Shown here: positions 43,408-51,421 of the stretch, piece by piece
Layout: the number at the start of each line of letters is the position of its first letter
Numbering within the stretch: the first letter of the stretch is position 1
DNA from: Lachnospiraceae bacterium
GTDB lineage: Bacteria > Bacillota_A > Clostridia > Lachnospirales > Lachnospiraceae
Reading direction: 5' to 3'
Assembly (NCBI GenBank): GCA_004556565.1
Contig: SFGN01000002.1
Coordinates: 1 to 64,000 of the forward strand
DNA length: 64,000 nt
Notes under the pieces: generated by a model
The model's database searches: none
What the model was told of the DNA's origin: nothing
Seen by the model: the letters and a program-made list of their open reading frames with translations, nothing else
Translations under genes and position numbers: made by a program

Positions 43408-43436
43408 TTGAAAACATTATCAGCATGTAATATAAT
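43408..43436 (+). promoter_or_regulatory. strong sigma-A promoter candidate
   Basis: TTGAAA at 43408-43413 and perfect TATAAT at 43431-43436 with a 17-nt spacer. The leader of about 75 nt before the start at 43516 contains two small palindromes (AAAATGT-A-ACATTTT and TTGTTTTAACAA) that could be operator sites. This makes the second half of the locus an independently controlled unit. Confidence 0.75.
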
Positions 43437-43515
43437 GTTTAAAAATGTAACATTTTGTTTATAAAAGCGAAATTGTTTTAACAAAATACAAAAATCAGAG
43501 AAAAGAGTTTATTGT

Positions 43516-44961
43516 ATGTACAGAAAAAGAGAAAGTTCACTTCAAAAGCACGGAGATTTTATCATCCTCGATACAATCTGTCTTCAGATAGCATTTATAC
43601 TATCTTACAGCATAAGACATGGAAGTGTATTTGTGTATTCCAGCAGAGTTTATCGGCCGCTCGGGCTTGTCACACTGCTTGGAAGCCTGGTGGCCGGATT
43701 TATGATGAACAATTATAAAAATATCCTGAGGCGGAATAAGTTTGAAGAATTGAAAAAAACAGTCCTTGTCGTTTCGGTTGTCATGATGCTGGATTTTACA
43801 TATCTGTTTATGACGCAGACATCGAAAACGTATTCCCGTGTCACGTTAGGAGTAACGTGGGTGCTTGGAAGTATCCTGGTATATACAGGAAGGCTTCTGT
43901 GGAAAGCCTATATCAGAAAACAGATGCGTGACAAAAATAATCTGCGGGCCATGATTCTTGTGACAACAAAAGACCAGGCAGAAAAAACGTTGGATACACT
44001 GAACAAAAGTGATTATATGGGGTATTTTGTCAGTGGAATTGTTTTTGCCGACTCATCCGACGGTACATCTGAAAGCAATGACCTTTTAAATGGAAATGAG
44101 GAGCATTTGCTTCGGGGAATACCGGTAGTTGCGGACAGGAAAGGTGTATTTGATTATCTGGTAAGCAGCCAGGTGGATTGTGTATACGTTGACCGGATAA
44201 TCGATACTGATTTTGGAAAAGCACTTTTTGACGGATGTATGGAGATGGGGATTACTGTTCATTATGGCATCAACTGGATTATTGACGGACAGGACAGTGT
44301 TATTGAAAAAATAGGGGATAACATTGTTGTGACTTCCAGTATCCGGTTCGCAGATCCGAGGCAGCTTCTTATTAAGCGGATGATGGACATAGCCGGAGGA
44401 ATCGTGGGATGCATTTTTACTGCGGTCATCACAGTTATCATCGGGCCGATTATTTTTATTCAAAGTCCCGGTTCTATTTTCTTTTCACAGGAAAGAGTAG
44501 GACAAAACGGAAGAATCTTCCGGATTTATAAATTCCGTTCCATGTATCCGGATGCTGAAAAGCGGAAAGCAGAGCTGATGGAAAAAAATCAAATGAAGGG
44601 AAATATGTTCAAGATTGATGATGACCCCCGCATTATACCGATCGGAAAATTCATCAGGAAGACATCTCTGGATGAATTTCCCCAGTTCTGGAACATCTTA
44701 AAAGGTGACATGAGCATGGTGGGAACAAGGCCGCCTACCCTGGACGAGTATGAAAAGTATGAACTTCACCATAAAGCAAGACTGGCAACCAAGCCGGGCC
44801 TGACCGGAATGTGGCAGGTCAGCGGAAGGAACAGGGTGGACGATTTTGAAGAAATTGTAAAACTTGACATGAAGTATATCCATGAATGGAATATCTGGCT
44901 AGACATTAAGATCATCCTTTTAACGATAAAGAATATTTTTTCGGACGACGGTGCTGCCTGA
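43516..44961 (+). CDS. polyprenyl glycosylphosphotransferase 3
   Basis: A 481-residue polytopic phosphoglycosyl transferase. Four or five N-terminal helices, a Rossmann-like middle (AMILVTTKDQAEKTLDTL, about 140-265) and the catalytic module (about 275-481): KRMMDIAGGIVGCIF, IYKFRSM, the dyad in KTSLDEFPQFWNILKGDMSM, GTRPPTLDEY and KPGLTGMWQVSGRN. The VGTRPP sequence differs from VGPRPE of the first initiator, so the two probably use different sugars or belong to different polymers. No strong Shine-Dalgarno is seen, AAAAGAG being the nearest. It is served by the promoter at 43408. Confidence 0.95.
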   Translation: MYRKRESSLQKHGDFIILDTICLQIAFILSYSIRHGSVFVYSSRVYRPLGLVTLLGSLVAGFMMNNYKNILRRNKFEELKKTVLVVSVVMMLDFTYLFMTQTSKTYSRVTLGVTWVLGSILVYTGRLLWKAYIRKQMRDKNNLRAMILVTTKDQAEKTLDTLNKSDYMGYFVSGIVFADSSDGTSESNDLLNGNEEHLLRGIPVVADRKGVFDYLVSSQVDCVYVDRIIDTDFGKALFDGCMEMGITVHYGINWIIDGQDSVIEKIGDNIVVTSSIRFADPRQLLIKRMMDIAGGIVGCIFTAVITVIIGPIIFIQSPGSIFFSQERVGQNGRIFRIYKFRSMYPDAEKRKAELMEKNQMKGNMFKIDDDPRIIPIGKFIRKTSLDEFPQFWNILKGDMSMVGTRPPTLDEYEKYELHHKARLATKPGLTGMWQVSGRNRVDDFEEIVKLDMKYIHEWNIWLDIKIILLTIKNIFSDDGAA

Positions 44962-45005
44962 TGACCGGAAAGTGCCTGAGGAAAACAATATAAAAGGGTG
45001 TCTGT

Positions 45006-45056
45006 GAGAAAAAGATATCTGAGAGAAAAAGATATCTGAGAGAAAAAGATATCTGA
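45006..45056. repeat. 17-nt tandem repeat, three copies
   Basis: GAGAAAAAGATATCTGA repeated exactly three times, followed by a partial GAGAGA. Each unit contains the palindrome GATATC. It fills the gap between the third phosphoglycosyl transferase and the second polymerase and includes purine-rich Shine-Dalgarno-like stretches. The copy number may vary between strains and change leader structure or spacing. Confidence 0.85.
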
Positions 45057-45070
45057 GAGAGAAGAGAACT

Positions 45071-46330
45071 ATGAGAGAAAAACGACCTGTTAAAGAGATG
45101 ACAAAAAGTTATATTCAGAGATTGAATGCAGAAAAAGTGCTGGAAGATCTGTATTTGCTTGTTATGGCAGTATTTGTATCATATATGTTTCTTGGTACGA
45201 CACAAGTTGCCGTAAACTGGCCGGATCAGTTTTACAATAAAATGATGACGGCCCTGCTGGGGCTGGTTCTGGCCCGGATTTGCTTCAGTAAACAGTATTC
45301 GCTTCAAGAAACAATTACGGCAGTCCTGGTGTCAGCAGTGTTGTACTATGCCTCGAAGATGAACGGATATTCTGAGCTTTATTATCTGATGATCATGATA
45401 CTTGGGGCAAAGGGAATCTCTGCAAAGAAGCTTATAAAGGTATATTTCTCAGTGACAGTGACATTACTCATTTACACAATTGTATCCTCACTGCTGGGAT
45501 ATACGGAGAATCTTGTTTATTATCAGGAAAACAGAAGAGCAAGGATGGCGTTGGGTACGGTTTATCCGACGGATCTGTCGGCCCACGTATTTTACAGTAC
45601 ACTGTGTTATGTATTTATCCGCGATGAGAAAATCAGATGGTTTGATGTGGCAGGGATCGTTATTGTTGCCATCCTTACATTCCTGACGACGGATGCCAGG
45701 ATGAATTTCCTGTGTACTCTGCTGTTTGCAGCGGGTCTGATTATCTATCTGTTTTATAAAAGAAAGACAGCAGATGAAGACGGCCGGGTAGAGCTGCCTG
45801 GATGGATTTCTTATATTTTCGTACTGCTCCCGGTATTATGTGCCGGAGTAATGATTACGCTGACAACATTTTATACACCGGATTTCGCGCCGTTTAGATT
45901 GCTGAACCGTATTCTGAACAACCGGCTTTATTACGGAAAACTGGGCGTTGATGTTTACGGATTCTCCAGATGGGGACAGTATATCGAGATGATGGGGAAC
46001 GGAGGAAGTACGGCGAAGAAGAGTTTTTACTTCTTTCTGGACTGTTCTTATGTCAGCGGGCTTTTACGCTGGGGCGGAATTGCTTTTGCCGTGATACTGA
46101 TAATGATGCTGATGCTCTCCGCCAAAGCCAGAATGGAGAAAAAATGGGTTTATTTATGGATTTTCGTTATTATATCAGTACAATGTATCATCGAACATCA
46201 TTTGATTGAAACTGCTTATAATCCGTTTTTCTGGCTGTTTCTGGCACAATGGCAGGAAAAAGGGAGCAGGACATCCGGTTTAATGCAGAGTATACGCCGA
46301 AGCAGCCGGCAGAAATGGAGATTAAGATGA
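45071..46330 (+). CDS. polytopic polymerase-like protein (Wzy candidate 2)
   Basis: A 419-residue protein with about ten helices (VFVSYMFLGTTQVAV, ITAVLVSAVLYYASK, KVYFSVTVTLLIYTIVSSLL and more) and a long extracellular loop around 270-320 (RILNNRLYYGKLGVDVYGFS). It lacks a clear PF04932 motif but has the size and topology of Wzy-type polymerases found beside a flippase. Ribosome binding site AGAGAGAAGAG. It overlaps the next gene by 4 nt (ATGA). Confidence 0.75.
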   Translation: MREKRPVKEMTKSYIQRLNAEKVLEDLYLLVMAVFVSYMFLGTTQVAVNWPDQFYNKMMTALLGLVLARICFSKQYSLQETITAVLVSAVLYYASKMNGYSELYYLMIMILGAKGISAKKLIKVYFSVTVTLLIYTIVSSLLGYTENLVYYQENRRARMALGTVYPTDLSAHVFYSTLCYVFIRDEKIRWFDVAGIVIVAILTFLTTDARMNFLCTLLFAAGLIIYLFYKRKTADEDGRVELPGWISYIFVLLPVLCAGVMITLTTFYTPDFAPFRLLNRILNNRLYYGKLGVDVYGFSRWGQYIEMMGNGGSTAKKSFYFFLDCSYVSGLLRWGGIAFAVILIMMLMLSAKARMEKKWVYLWIFVIISVQCIIEHHLIETAYNPFFWLFLAQWQEKGSRTSGLMQSIRRSSRQKWRLR

Positions 46331-47691
46331 AGAAAATATGGTCAGTATTGAAAAAAAGTCCCCTTGTCGTCGGCATATTGTGTGTAGGTCTTCTGATGAT
46401 TGGGATACAGATATATAATATATGGCTTGGGGCACAGGAAATTGAAGTCTATATTTCAACGGAATATATGGAACGGGAAGCAACCATATCAGGTTTCTCC
46501 GACCCAAAAGAAACTGTTGCATACGTTTTGAGTGCTTATGAAGAAAAAGATATGGATAAAATGCTCAGAGGGTGTGCGATTACAGAAAGGCAAAACGGAC
46601 TGTCAACTGCTGAGATGGCGGAGCTTACCGGAACATTTTCAATTGCGAAGAGCCAGCCTCCGTCGGCAAATTACTGGGAATACGGGGCGCTCAGCCGGAC
46701 ACGCTGCCTTCAGGAATATATAGATCTGTATCATGATTTTCTTAAGGAAACAGGAGAAGGAACAGATATTCAGGTGATGAGAATTGATTATCGGCATGCG
46801 GATCTGCAGGGACAGACGGAAGATATTCTGCTGATGAAGCAGAAAAGTGAGCTGTGGGGAGCAGTGAATTTTGCAGACCTGATTGCTCTCCTTGAGATTG
46901 AGGGGAGAACATACAGGGCAGAATTTTGTATGTCAGAGTACAGAAATGGCTGGAAGCTGTTTTCTCAGCACAGCGGTGAATCAGATGGGGAATCAGAAGA
47001 AGAAAGGCTGCTGCACGAGACGACGGAAATGGAATATTTGTCACTGGTCAGCAGTGAGTCTGATGAACAGGACTTTCTGCGACAGATCGGACTTTTGGAT
47101 GTTGAAGCAGACGAAGAGGAGGAAACCTCAGAAGCTGACGTTGATAATTCAGAAACAGAACCCGACACAGAAGAAGAACTGATTCCGGAAGAGCAGATGC
47201 TCCCGATTAATTATTCTCTGTTTTCTCAGACAGGGGAGAAGACTCCGGAGAAGGCGGTAAAGAAGTTTTACATGTCTTTGAAGAAACAGGATGTGGGGAC
47301 TGCCGTCTGCATGGGAAAAAATGGTGAAGATGCAGAGAAAGATTTTGAGAAATTCGTAGATTGTCAGGAAGTATTTCTGGACGGGCTTGTACGCTGGTAT
47401 TATCATATGGTATACCGGGATATTGAGGAAGAGTTCTCACTGAATTCTGTGGGACTGACCGGAAAAATCCTGGTGGACTGGCTTTCTCCGGAGAATATTA
47501 AATATATGGAATATGAGGGATGCGAACTGGTCAGTGACAATCAGGACGGGACAAAAGAGTACCTGGTGTATCTGTGGTTTAACAGGGAGCATGTGATAAC
47601 AGCTTGTACGCTGGAAGAAACAGAATACGGCTGGCAGATTGTCTCCTTGTCTTCAGAAGCGGAAGGCTATGAAGTCGGAGAAGTCCGGTAG
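46327..47691 (+). CDS. single-pass exported protein, function unknown
   Basis: About 454 residues. One N-terminal helix (about 12-34, VVGILCVGLLMIGIQIYNI) and a large extracytoplasmic part. Two similar halves may exist: PKETVAYVLSAYEEKDMDKM near residue 57 and PEKAVKKFYMSLKKQDVGTA near 330, each a helix-rich start of an NTF2-like fold. They are joined by an acidic linker (ETSEADVDNSETEPDTEEE). I do not recognise the family. Start 46327 chosen for GGAG 6 nt upstream and the ATGA overlap; an open frame back to 46249 lies inside the previous gene. Position between Wzy and Wzx suggests a role in export. Confidence 0.75.
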   Translation: MKKIWSVLKKSPLVVGILCVGLLMIGIQIYNIWLGAQEIEVYISTEYMEREATISGFSDPKETVAYVLSAYEEKDMDKMLRGCAITERQNGLSTAEMAELTGTFSIAKSQPPSANYWEYGALSRTRCLQEYIDLYHDFLKETGEGTDIQVMRIDYRHADLQGQTEDILLMKQKSELWGAVNFADLIALLEIEGRTYRAEFCMSEYRNGWKLFSQHSGESDGESEEERLLHETTEMEYLSLVSSESDEQDFLRQIGLLDVEADEEEETSEADVDNSETEPDTEEELIPEEQMLPINYSLFSQTGEKTPEKAVKKFYMSLKKQDVGTAVCMGKNGEDAEKDFEKFVDCQEVFLDGLVRWYYHMVYRDIEEEFSLNSVGLTGKILVDWLSPENIKYMEYEGCELVSDNQDGTKEYLVYLWFNREHVITACTLEETEYGWQIVSLSSEAEGYEVGEVR

Positions 47692-47706
47692 ATTTTATTC
47701 AGATGA

Positions 47707-49203
47707 ATGATAAAAGGAAGTGTTTCACAAAAAATGGCGGTTAAAACAAAATCGGTAAAATTAAATTTTATTATGAATGCGATTCTTACAATGTCCTCAT
47801 TCATATTTCCGTTAATCAGCTTTCCGTATGTATCAAGGGTGCTGCTGCCGGACGGTACCGGGAAGGTGTCTTTTGCAACATCCTTGATTACATACTTTGC
47901 CATGTTTGCTCAGCTTGGAATTCCTACTTACGGAATCCGTGCATGTGCGAAGGTAAGGGATGACAGGGAGGAACTTTCAAGGACGGTCCATGAGCTGTTT
48001 GTAATTAACTTTGTCATGAGTATGGTCGTGTATGCCGTGTTCTTTGCGGCATTGTTTACTGTGCCGCGCCTTCAGGCAGACAAGCCGTTGTTTTTGATCG
48101 TGAGCACAACGATTCTTTTTAATACGATCGGTGTTGAATGGCTTTATAAAGGTCTGGAACAGTACACTTATATAACAGTCCGTTCTGTTATATTTAAATT
48201 GATTGCGCTGGCAGCCATGTTTCTCCTTGTACATGAAAAGCAGGATTATGTAATATACGGGGCCATATCCATCCTGGCCGGAAGTGCCTCAAATATATTT
48301 AATTTCTTCTATGCACATAACTTTATCAGCATGAAGCCGGTAGGAAATTACAGGTTTTCCCGGCATTTCAAGGCGATTTTTGTGTTTTTTGCAATGGCAT
48401 GTGCCACAACGATTTATACAAATCTGGACACAGTCATGCTTGGATTTATGAAAACCGATACGGATGTCGGATATTACAATGCGGCGGTCAAGATAAAATC
48501 AATTCTTGTTTCTATCGTGACGTCGCTGGGAACGGTTCTTCTGCCGAGGGCATCTTATTATATTGAGCACAATATGAAAGAACAGTTTATGGCCGTGACA
48601 AAAAAAGCAATGAATTTTGTTATAATCGCTGCTGTGCCGCTGATGGTATATTTTATGATTTTTGCAAAAGAAGGTATTTTTTTCCTGTCCGGAGATGCTT
48701 ACGGCGGCTCAATCCTGCCGATGCAGATTATTATGCCCACCCTGCTGTTTATCGGCATGACCAATATTATGGGAATACAGGTGCTTGTTCCGTTAGGGAA
48801 AGAAACATTAGTATTGTATTCGGTGATTGCAGGTGCGGTGACAGACCTGATTTTAAATGCGGTCCTGATTCCAAGGTTTGCGGCTTCCGGCGCGGCAATG
48901 GGCACGTTGGCTGCAGAATTTGTTGTCCTGCTTTACCAACTCTGGGTATTGCGGGATTCCCTCCATGATATTTACAAAGGAATCTGTGGAATTACCGTTG
49001 CGGCAGCAGTTATTATATCAGGAGTACCGGCCTGTGGAATCAAGTTCCTTCATTTGTCATATTTTATGACACTTGCCCTGTCCGCGATCCTGTTCTTTGG
49101 TGTTTATCTGCTGATAATGACGGCAGTAAAGGAACCGCTGGTACTTGAAATTGAGAGTCAGGTGTTTGGAAAGCTGAAACAGATATTAAAAAAGCGTACC
49201 TGA
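47707..49203 (+). CDS. oligosaccharide flippase (Wzx family)
   Basis: A 498-residue polytopic MOP-superfamily transporter with 12-14 helices. The N-terminal NFIMNAILTMSSFIFPLISF and FPYVSRVLLPDGTGKVSFA are typical of Wzx/RfbX. It would flip undecaprenyl-linked repeat units to the outer leaflet for polymerisation by the Wzy candidates. It is the sole flippase in the window despite three initiators and two polymerases. Start uncertain: 47707 has no clear ribosome binding site; ATG at 47734 lies 15 nt after AGGA and matches family N-termini better. Confidence 0.93.
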   Translation: MIKGSVSQKMAVKTKSVKLNFIMNAILTMSSFIFPLISFPYVSRVLLPDGTGKVSFATSLITYFAMFAQLGIPTYGIRACAKVRDDREELSRTVHELFVINFVMSMVVYAVFFAALFTVPRLQADKPLFLIVSTTILFNTIGVEWLYKGLEQYTYITVRSVIFKLIALAAMFLLVHEKQDYVIYGAISILAGSASNIFNFFYAHNFISMKPVGNYRFSRHFKAIFVFFAMACATTIYTNLDTVMLGFMKTDTDVGYYNAAVKIKSILVSIVTSLGTVLLPRASYYIEHNMKEQFMAVTKKAMNFVIIAAVPLMVYFMIFAKEGIFFLSGDAYGGSILPMQIIMPTLLFIGMTNIMGIQVLVPLGKETLVLYSVIAGAVTDLILNAVLIPRFAASGAAMGTLAAEFVVLLYQLWVLRDSLHDIYKGICGITVAAAVIISGVPACGIKFLHLSYFMTLALSAILFFGVYLLIMTAVKEPLVLEIESQVFGKLKQILKKRT

Positions 49204-49279
49204 TTTTTGTAAAATAAGACTGTTAAAGATTTTTAAGATAGAAGAGCACTGCCGGGGGCGGAGCGGAATGGAGTGGATT

Positions 49280-49729
49280 ATGAAAGTATGTCTGGTTGGC
49301 TCAAGCGGAGGACATCTGACGCATCTGTATATGCTGAAGCCTTTCTGGGAAAACAAAGAAAGGTTCTGGGTGACATTTGATAAGGAAGATGCGAGAAGCG
49401 TTCTTAAAGGTGAAAAAATGTATTCCTGTTATTATCCTACTAACCGGAATCTGAAAAATCTGATACGCAATACGGCTGTAGCGTGGAAGGTTTTGAGGAA
49501 AGAAAAGCCGGATCTGATTATTTCATCCGGCGCTGCCGTTGCAGTTCCGTTTTTTTATCTGGGAAAACTGTTTGGGGCAAAACTGATTTATGTAGAAGTG
49601 TTTGACAGAATCGACAAACCTACGATGACAGGGAAAATGGTTTATCCGATTGCAGACCGTTTTATCGTCCAGTGGGAGGAAATGAAGAAAGTATATCCCA
49701 AGGCGGTCAATCTGGGAAGTATTTTCTGA
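49280..49729 (+). CDS. Alg14/PssD-type glycosyltransferase membrane subunit
   Basis: A 149-residue protein with the N-terminal fold MKVCLVGSSGGHLTHLYMLK of the PssD/CpsF/Alg14 family and KPDLIISSGAAVAVPFFYLG. In this family the small membrane subunit recruits and activates the catalytic PssE/Alg13 partner, encoded immediately downstream. Start 49280 chosen because GGAG precedes it by 6 nt; an in-frame ATG at 49268 is less suitable. Confidence 0.92.
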   Translation: MKVCLVGSSGGHLTHLYMLKPFWENKERFWVTFDKEDARSVLKGEKMYSCYYPTNRNLKNLIRNTAVAWKVLRKEKPDLIISSGAAVAVPFFYLGKLFGAKLIYVEVFDRIDKPTMTGKMVYPIADRFIVQWEEMKKVYPKAVNLGSIF

Positions 49730-49760
49730 TTGAATCAAAGAACGAAAAGAGGAAAAACAA

Positions 49761-50255
49761 GTGATATTTGTTACAGTTGGGACACATGAACAGCAGTTCA
49801 ATCGTCTGATAGAAAAAGTAGATGCTCTTGCGGGAGCGGGAGTGATTTCCGAACCGGTCATAATGCAGACCGGGTTTTCAGATTATGTGCCGAAGCATTG
49901 TGAATGGAAAAAACTGATTCCATATGATGAAATGATCCAAAATGTTAAGAATGCCAGAATTGTGATCACACACGGCGGACCGGCAAGCTTTATTATGCCG
50001 CTCCGGTTCGGAAAAACGCCGGTCGTAGTTCCGCGTATGTTGGAATTTGGTGAGCATGTGAATAATCATCAGGTGGAATTCGTGCAGGCAGTGAGTGAGA
50101 GGATGAACCAGATCATTCCGGTCTGTGATATTAAAGAACTGGAGTATAAAGTACTCCATTATGATGAAATCTGTAAAACTATGAATCAGGGGACAGCCGG
50201 CAATAACGCGGAGTTTAACCGGAGACTGGAACAGATTGTTTCAGAAATGTTTTAA
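49761..50255 (+). CDS. Alg13/PssE-type glycosyltransferase catalytic subunit
   Basis: A 164-residue GT28 C-terminal-type domain: IFVTVGTHEQQFNRLIEKVD, YDEMIQNVKNARIVITHGGP and MPLRFGKTPVVVPRMLEFGE. It forms the donor-binding half of a split glycosyltransferase with the upstream PssD-like protein. Relatives in streptococcal capsule loci (CpsG/Cps14G) transfer galactose or glucuronic acid in beta-1,4 linkage; the sugar here is unknown. Confidence 0.93.
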   Translation: MIFVTVGTHEQQFNRLIEKVDALAGAGVISEPVIMQTGFSDYVPKHCEWKKLIPYDEMIQNVKNARIVITHGGPASFIMPLRFGKTPVVVPRMLEFGEHVNNHQVEFVQAVSERMNQIIPVCDIKELEYKVLHYDEICKTMNQGTAGNNAEFNRRLEQIVSEMF

Positions 50256-50270
50256 AGGAGGAGCAGGAAA

Positions 50271-51401
50271 ATGGCAAAAACAGGTATTCTGTCTATGCAG
50301 AGGATAATTAATTATGGCTCTTTCCTGCAGGCTTATGCATTAAAGACTTTGTTAGAAGAGTCGGGTCATGATGTTCAGTTTGTTGATTATCATGTGGGGA
50401 AGCCTCTGGTTCAGGAGACTGTGAAAAAGGAAAATCCTCTGATGAAGAAAATCAGGAAGGGATTCGAGGCATTGCGGTATGATGCTCCGCTTATGCATCG
50501 GGTACAGTTTATTCTATATAAAAAGAACTTTGCGAAGAAGTATTTTTCAGAGCTTGGAATAGGGGAAAACTTCAATTATAGTCCAAAGTTAGATACGCTG
50601 GTCATCGGAAGTGATGAAGTGTTTAACTGTGTCCAGAAAAATCCGAATGTCGGATATTCCCCGGAATTGTTCGGAAAGAACCACCGGGCAAAGAAACTGA
50701 TCAGTTATGCGGCATCATTTGGAAATACAACGTCAGAAAAACTGGAACAATATAAAAAGACAGAAGAAATTGCCGGATTACTGCAAGGATTTGACGCGAT
50801 TTCCGTAAGGGATAATAATTCCGGGCATATTGTTGAAAAGCTCACAGGAAAAGCACCTCAATACCATCTTGACCCGGTGCTTGCTTATGATTATATGGGA
50901 AAGTGTGATAAAATTCCTTCCGGCGAAACATTAAAGGGGTATCATGAAAAATATCTGATATTATATGCTTATTCAGGAAGAATTTCTGCACGGGAGGCAT
51001 CGGTTATCCGGGCATATGCGAAGAAACAAGGATGGAAAATCTATGCCATCGGCGGAGTTCATCCTTGTGCAGACCGTTATATTGACTGTTCGCCTTTTGA
51101 GGTACTGGCATATTTTGGCAACGCACAGGCTGTTGTGACAGATACCTTCCACGGAAGCATTTTCTCCGTTATTACTAAGAGAAAATTTGTTACAATTGTC
51201 AGAAAAAGCGTTGGTATATCCTATGGAAATGAAGAAAAGCTGAGTGATTTATTGCAGAGGCTTGGATTATCGGACAGAATGACGGCGGATGTTGAATCTG
51301 TCGGAGACATTATGGAACAGGAGATTGATTATCAGGCAGTGGATGTTATTTTAGAAACAGAAAGGCAGCGGACAAGGGAATATCTGGAGAGTCAGATATA
51401 A
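50271..51401 (+). CDS. polysaccharide pyruvyl transferase family protein
   Basis: A 376-residue PF04230-type enzyme: INYGSFLQAYALKTLLEESG, VIGSDEVFNCVQKNP, and VTDTFHGSIFSVITKRKFV, all conserved in this family. Members transfer pyruvate from phosphoenolpyruvate to a sugar as a ketal, giving the polymer negative charge. It is followed 20 nt later by an F420-hydrogenase-beta-like Fe-S protein, a pairing seen in gut bacterial polysaccharide loci. GGAGGAG is a strong ribosome binding site. Confidence 0.9.
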   Translation: MAKTGILSMQRIINYGSFLQAYALKTLLEESGHDVQFVDYHVGKPLVQETVKKENPLMKKIRKGFEALRYDAPLMHRVQFILYKKNFAKKYFSELGIGENFNYSPKLDTLVIGSDEVFNCVQKNPNVGYSPELFGKNHRAKKLISYAASFGNTTSEKLEQYKKTEEIAGLLQGFDAISVRDNNSGHIVEKLTGKAPQYHLDPVLAYDYMGKCDKIPSGETLKGYHEKYLILYAYSGRISAREASVIRAYAKKQGWKIYAIGGVHPCADRYIDCSPFEVLAYFGNAQAVVTDTFHGSIFSVITKRKFVTIVRKSVGISYGNEEKLSDLLQRLGLSDRMTADVESVGDIMEQEIDYQAVDVILETERQRTREYLESQI

Positions 51402-51421
51402 AGGCTTGTCACAGGAAAAAG

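Noticed and set aside
45006..45056. CRISPR array
   Set aside because: Repeats are contiguous, with no spacers between them, and no cas genes are nearby.
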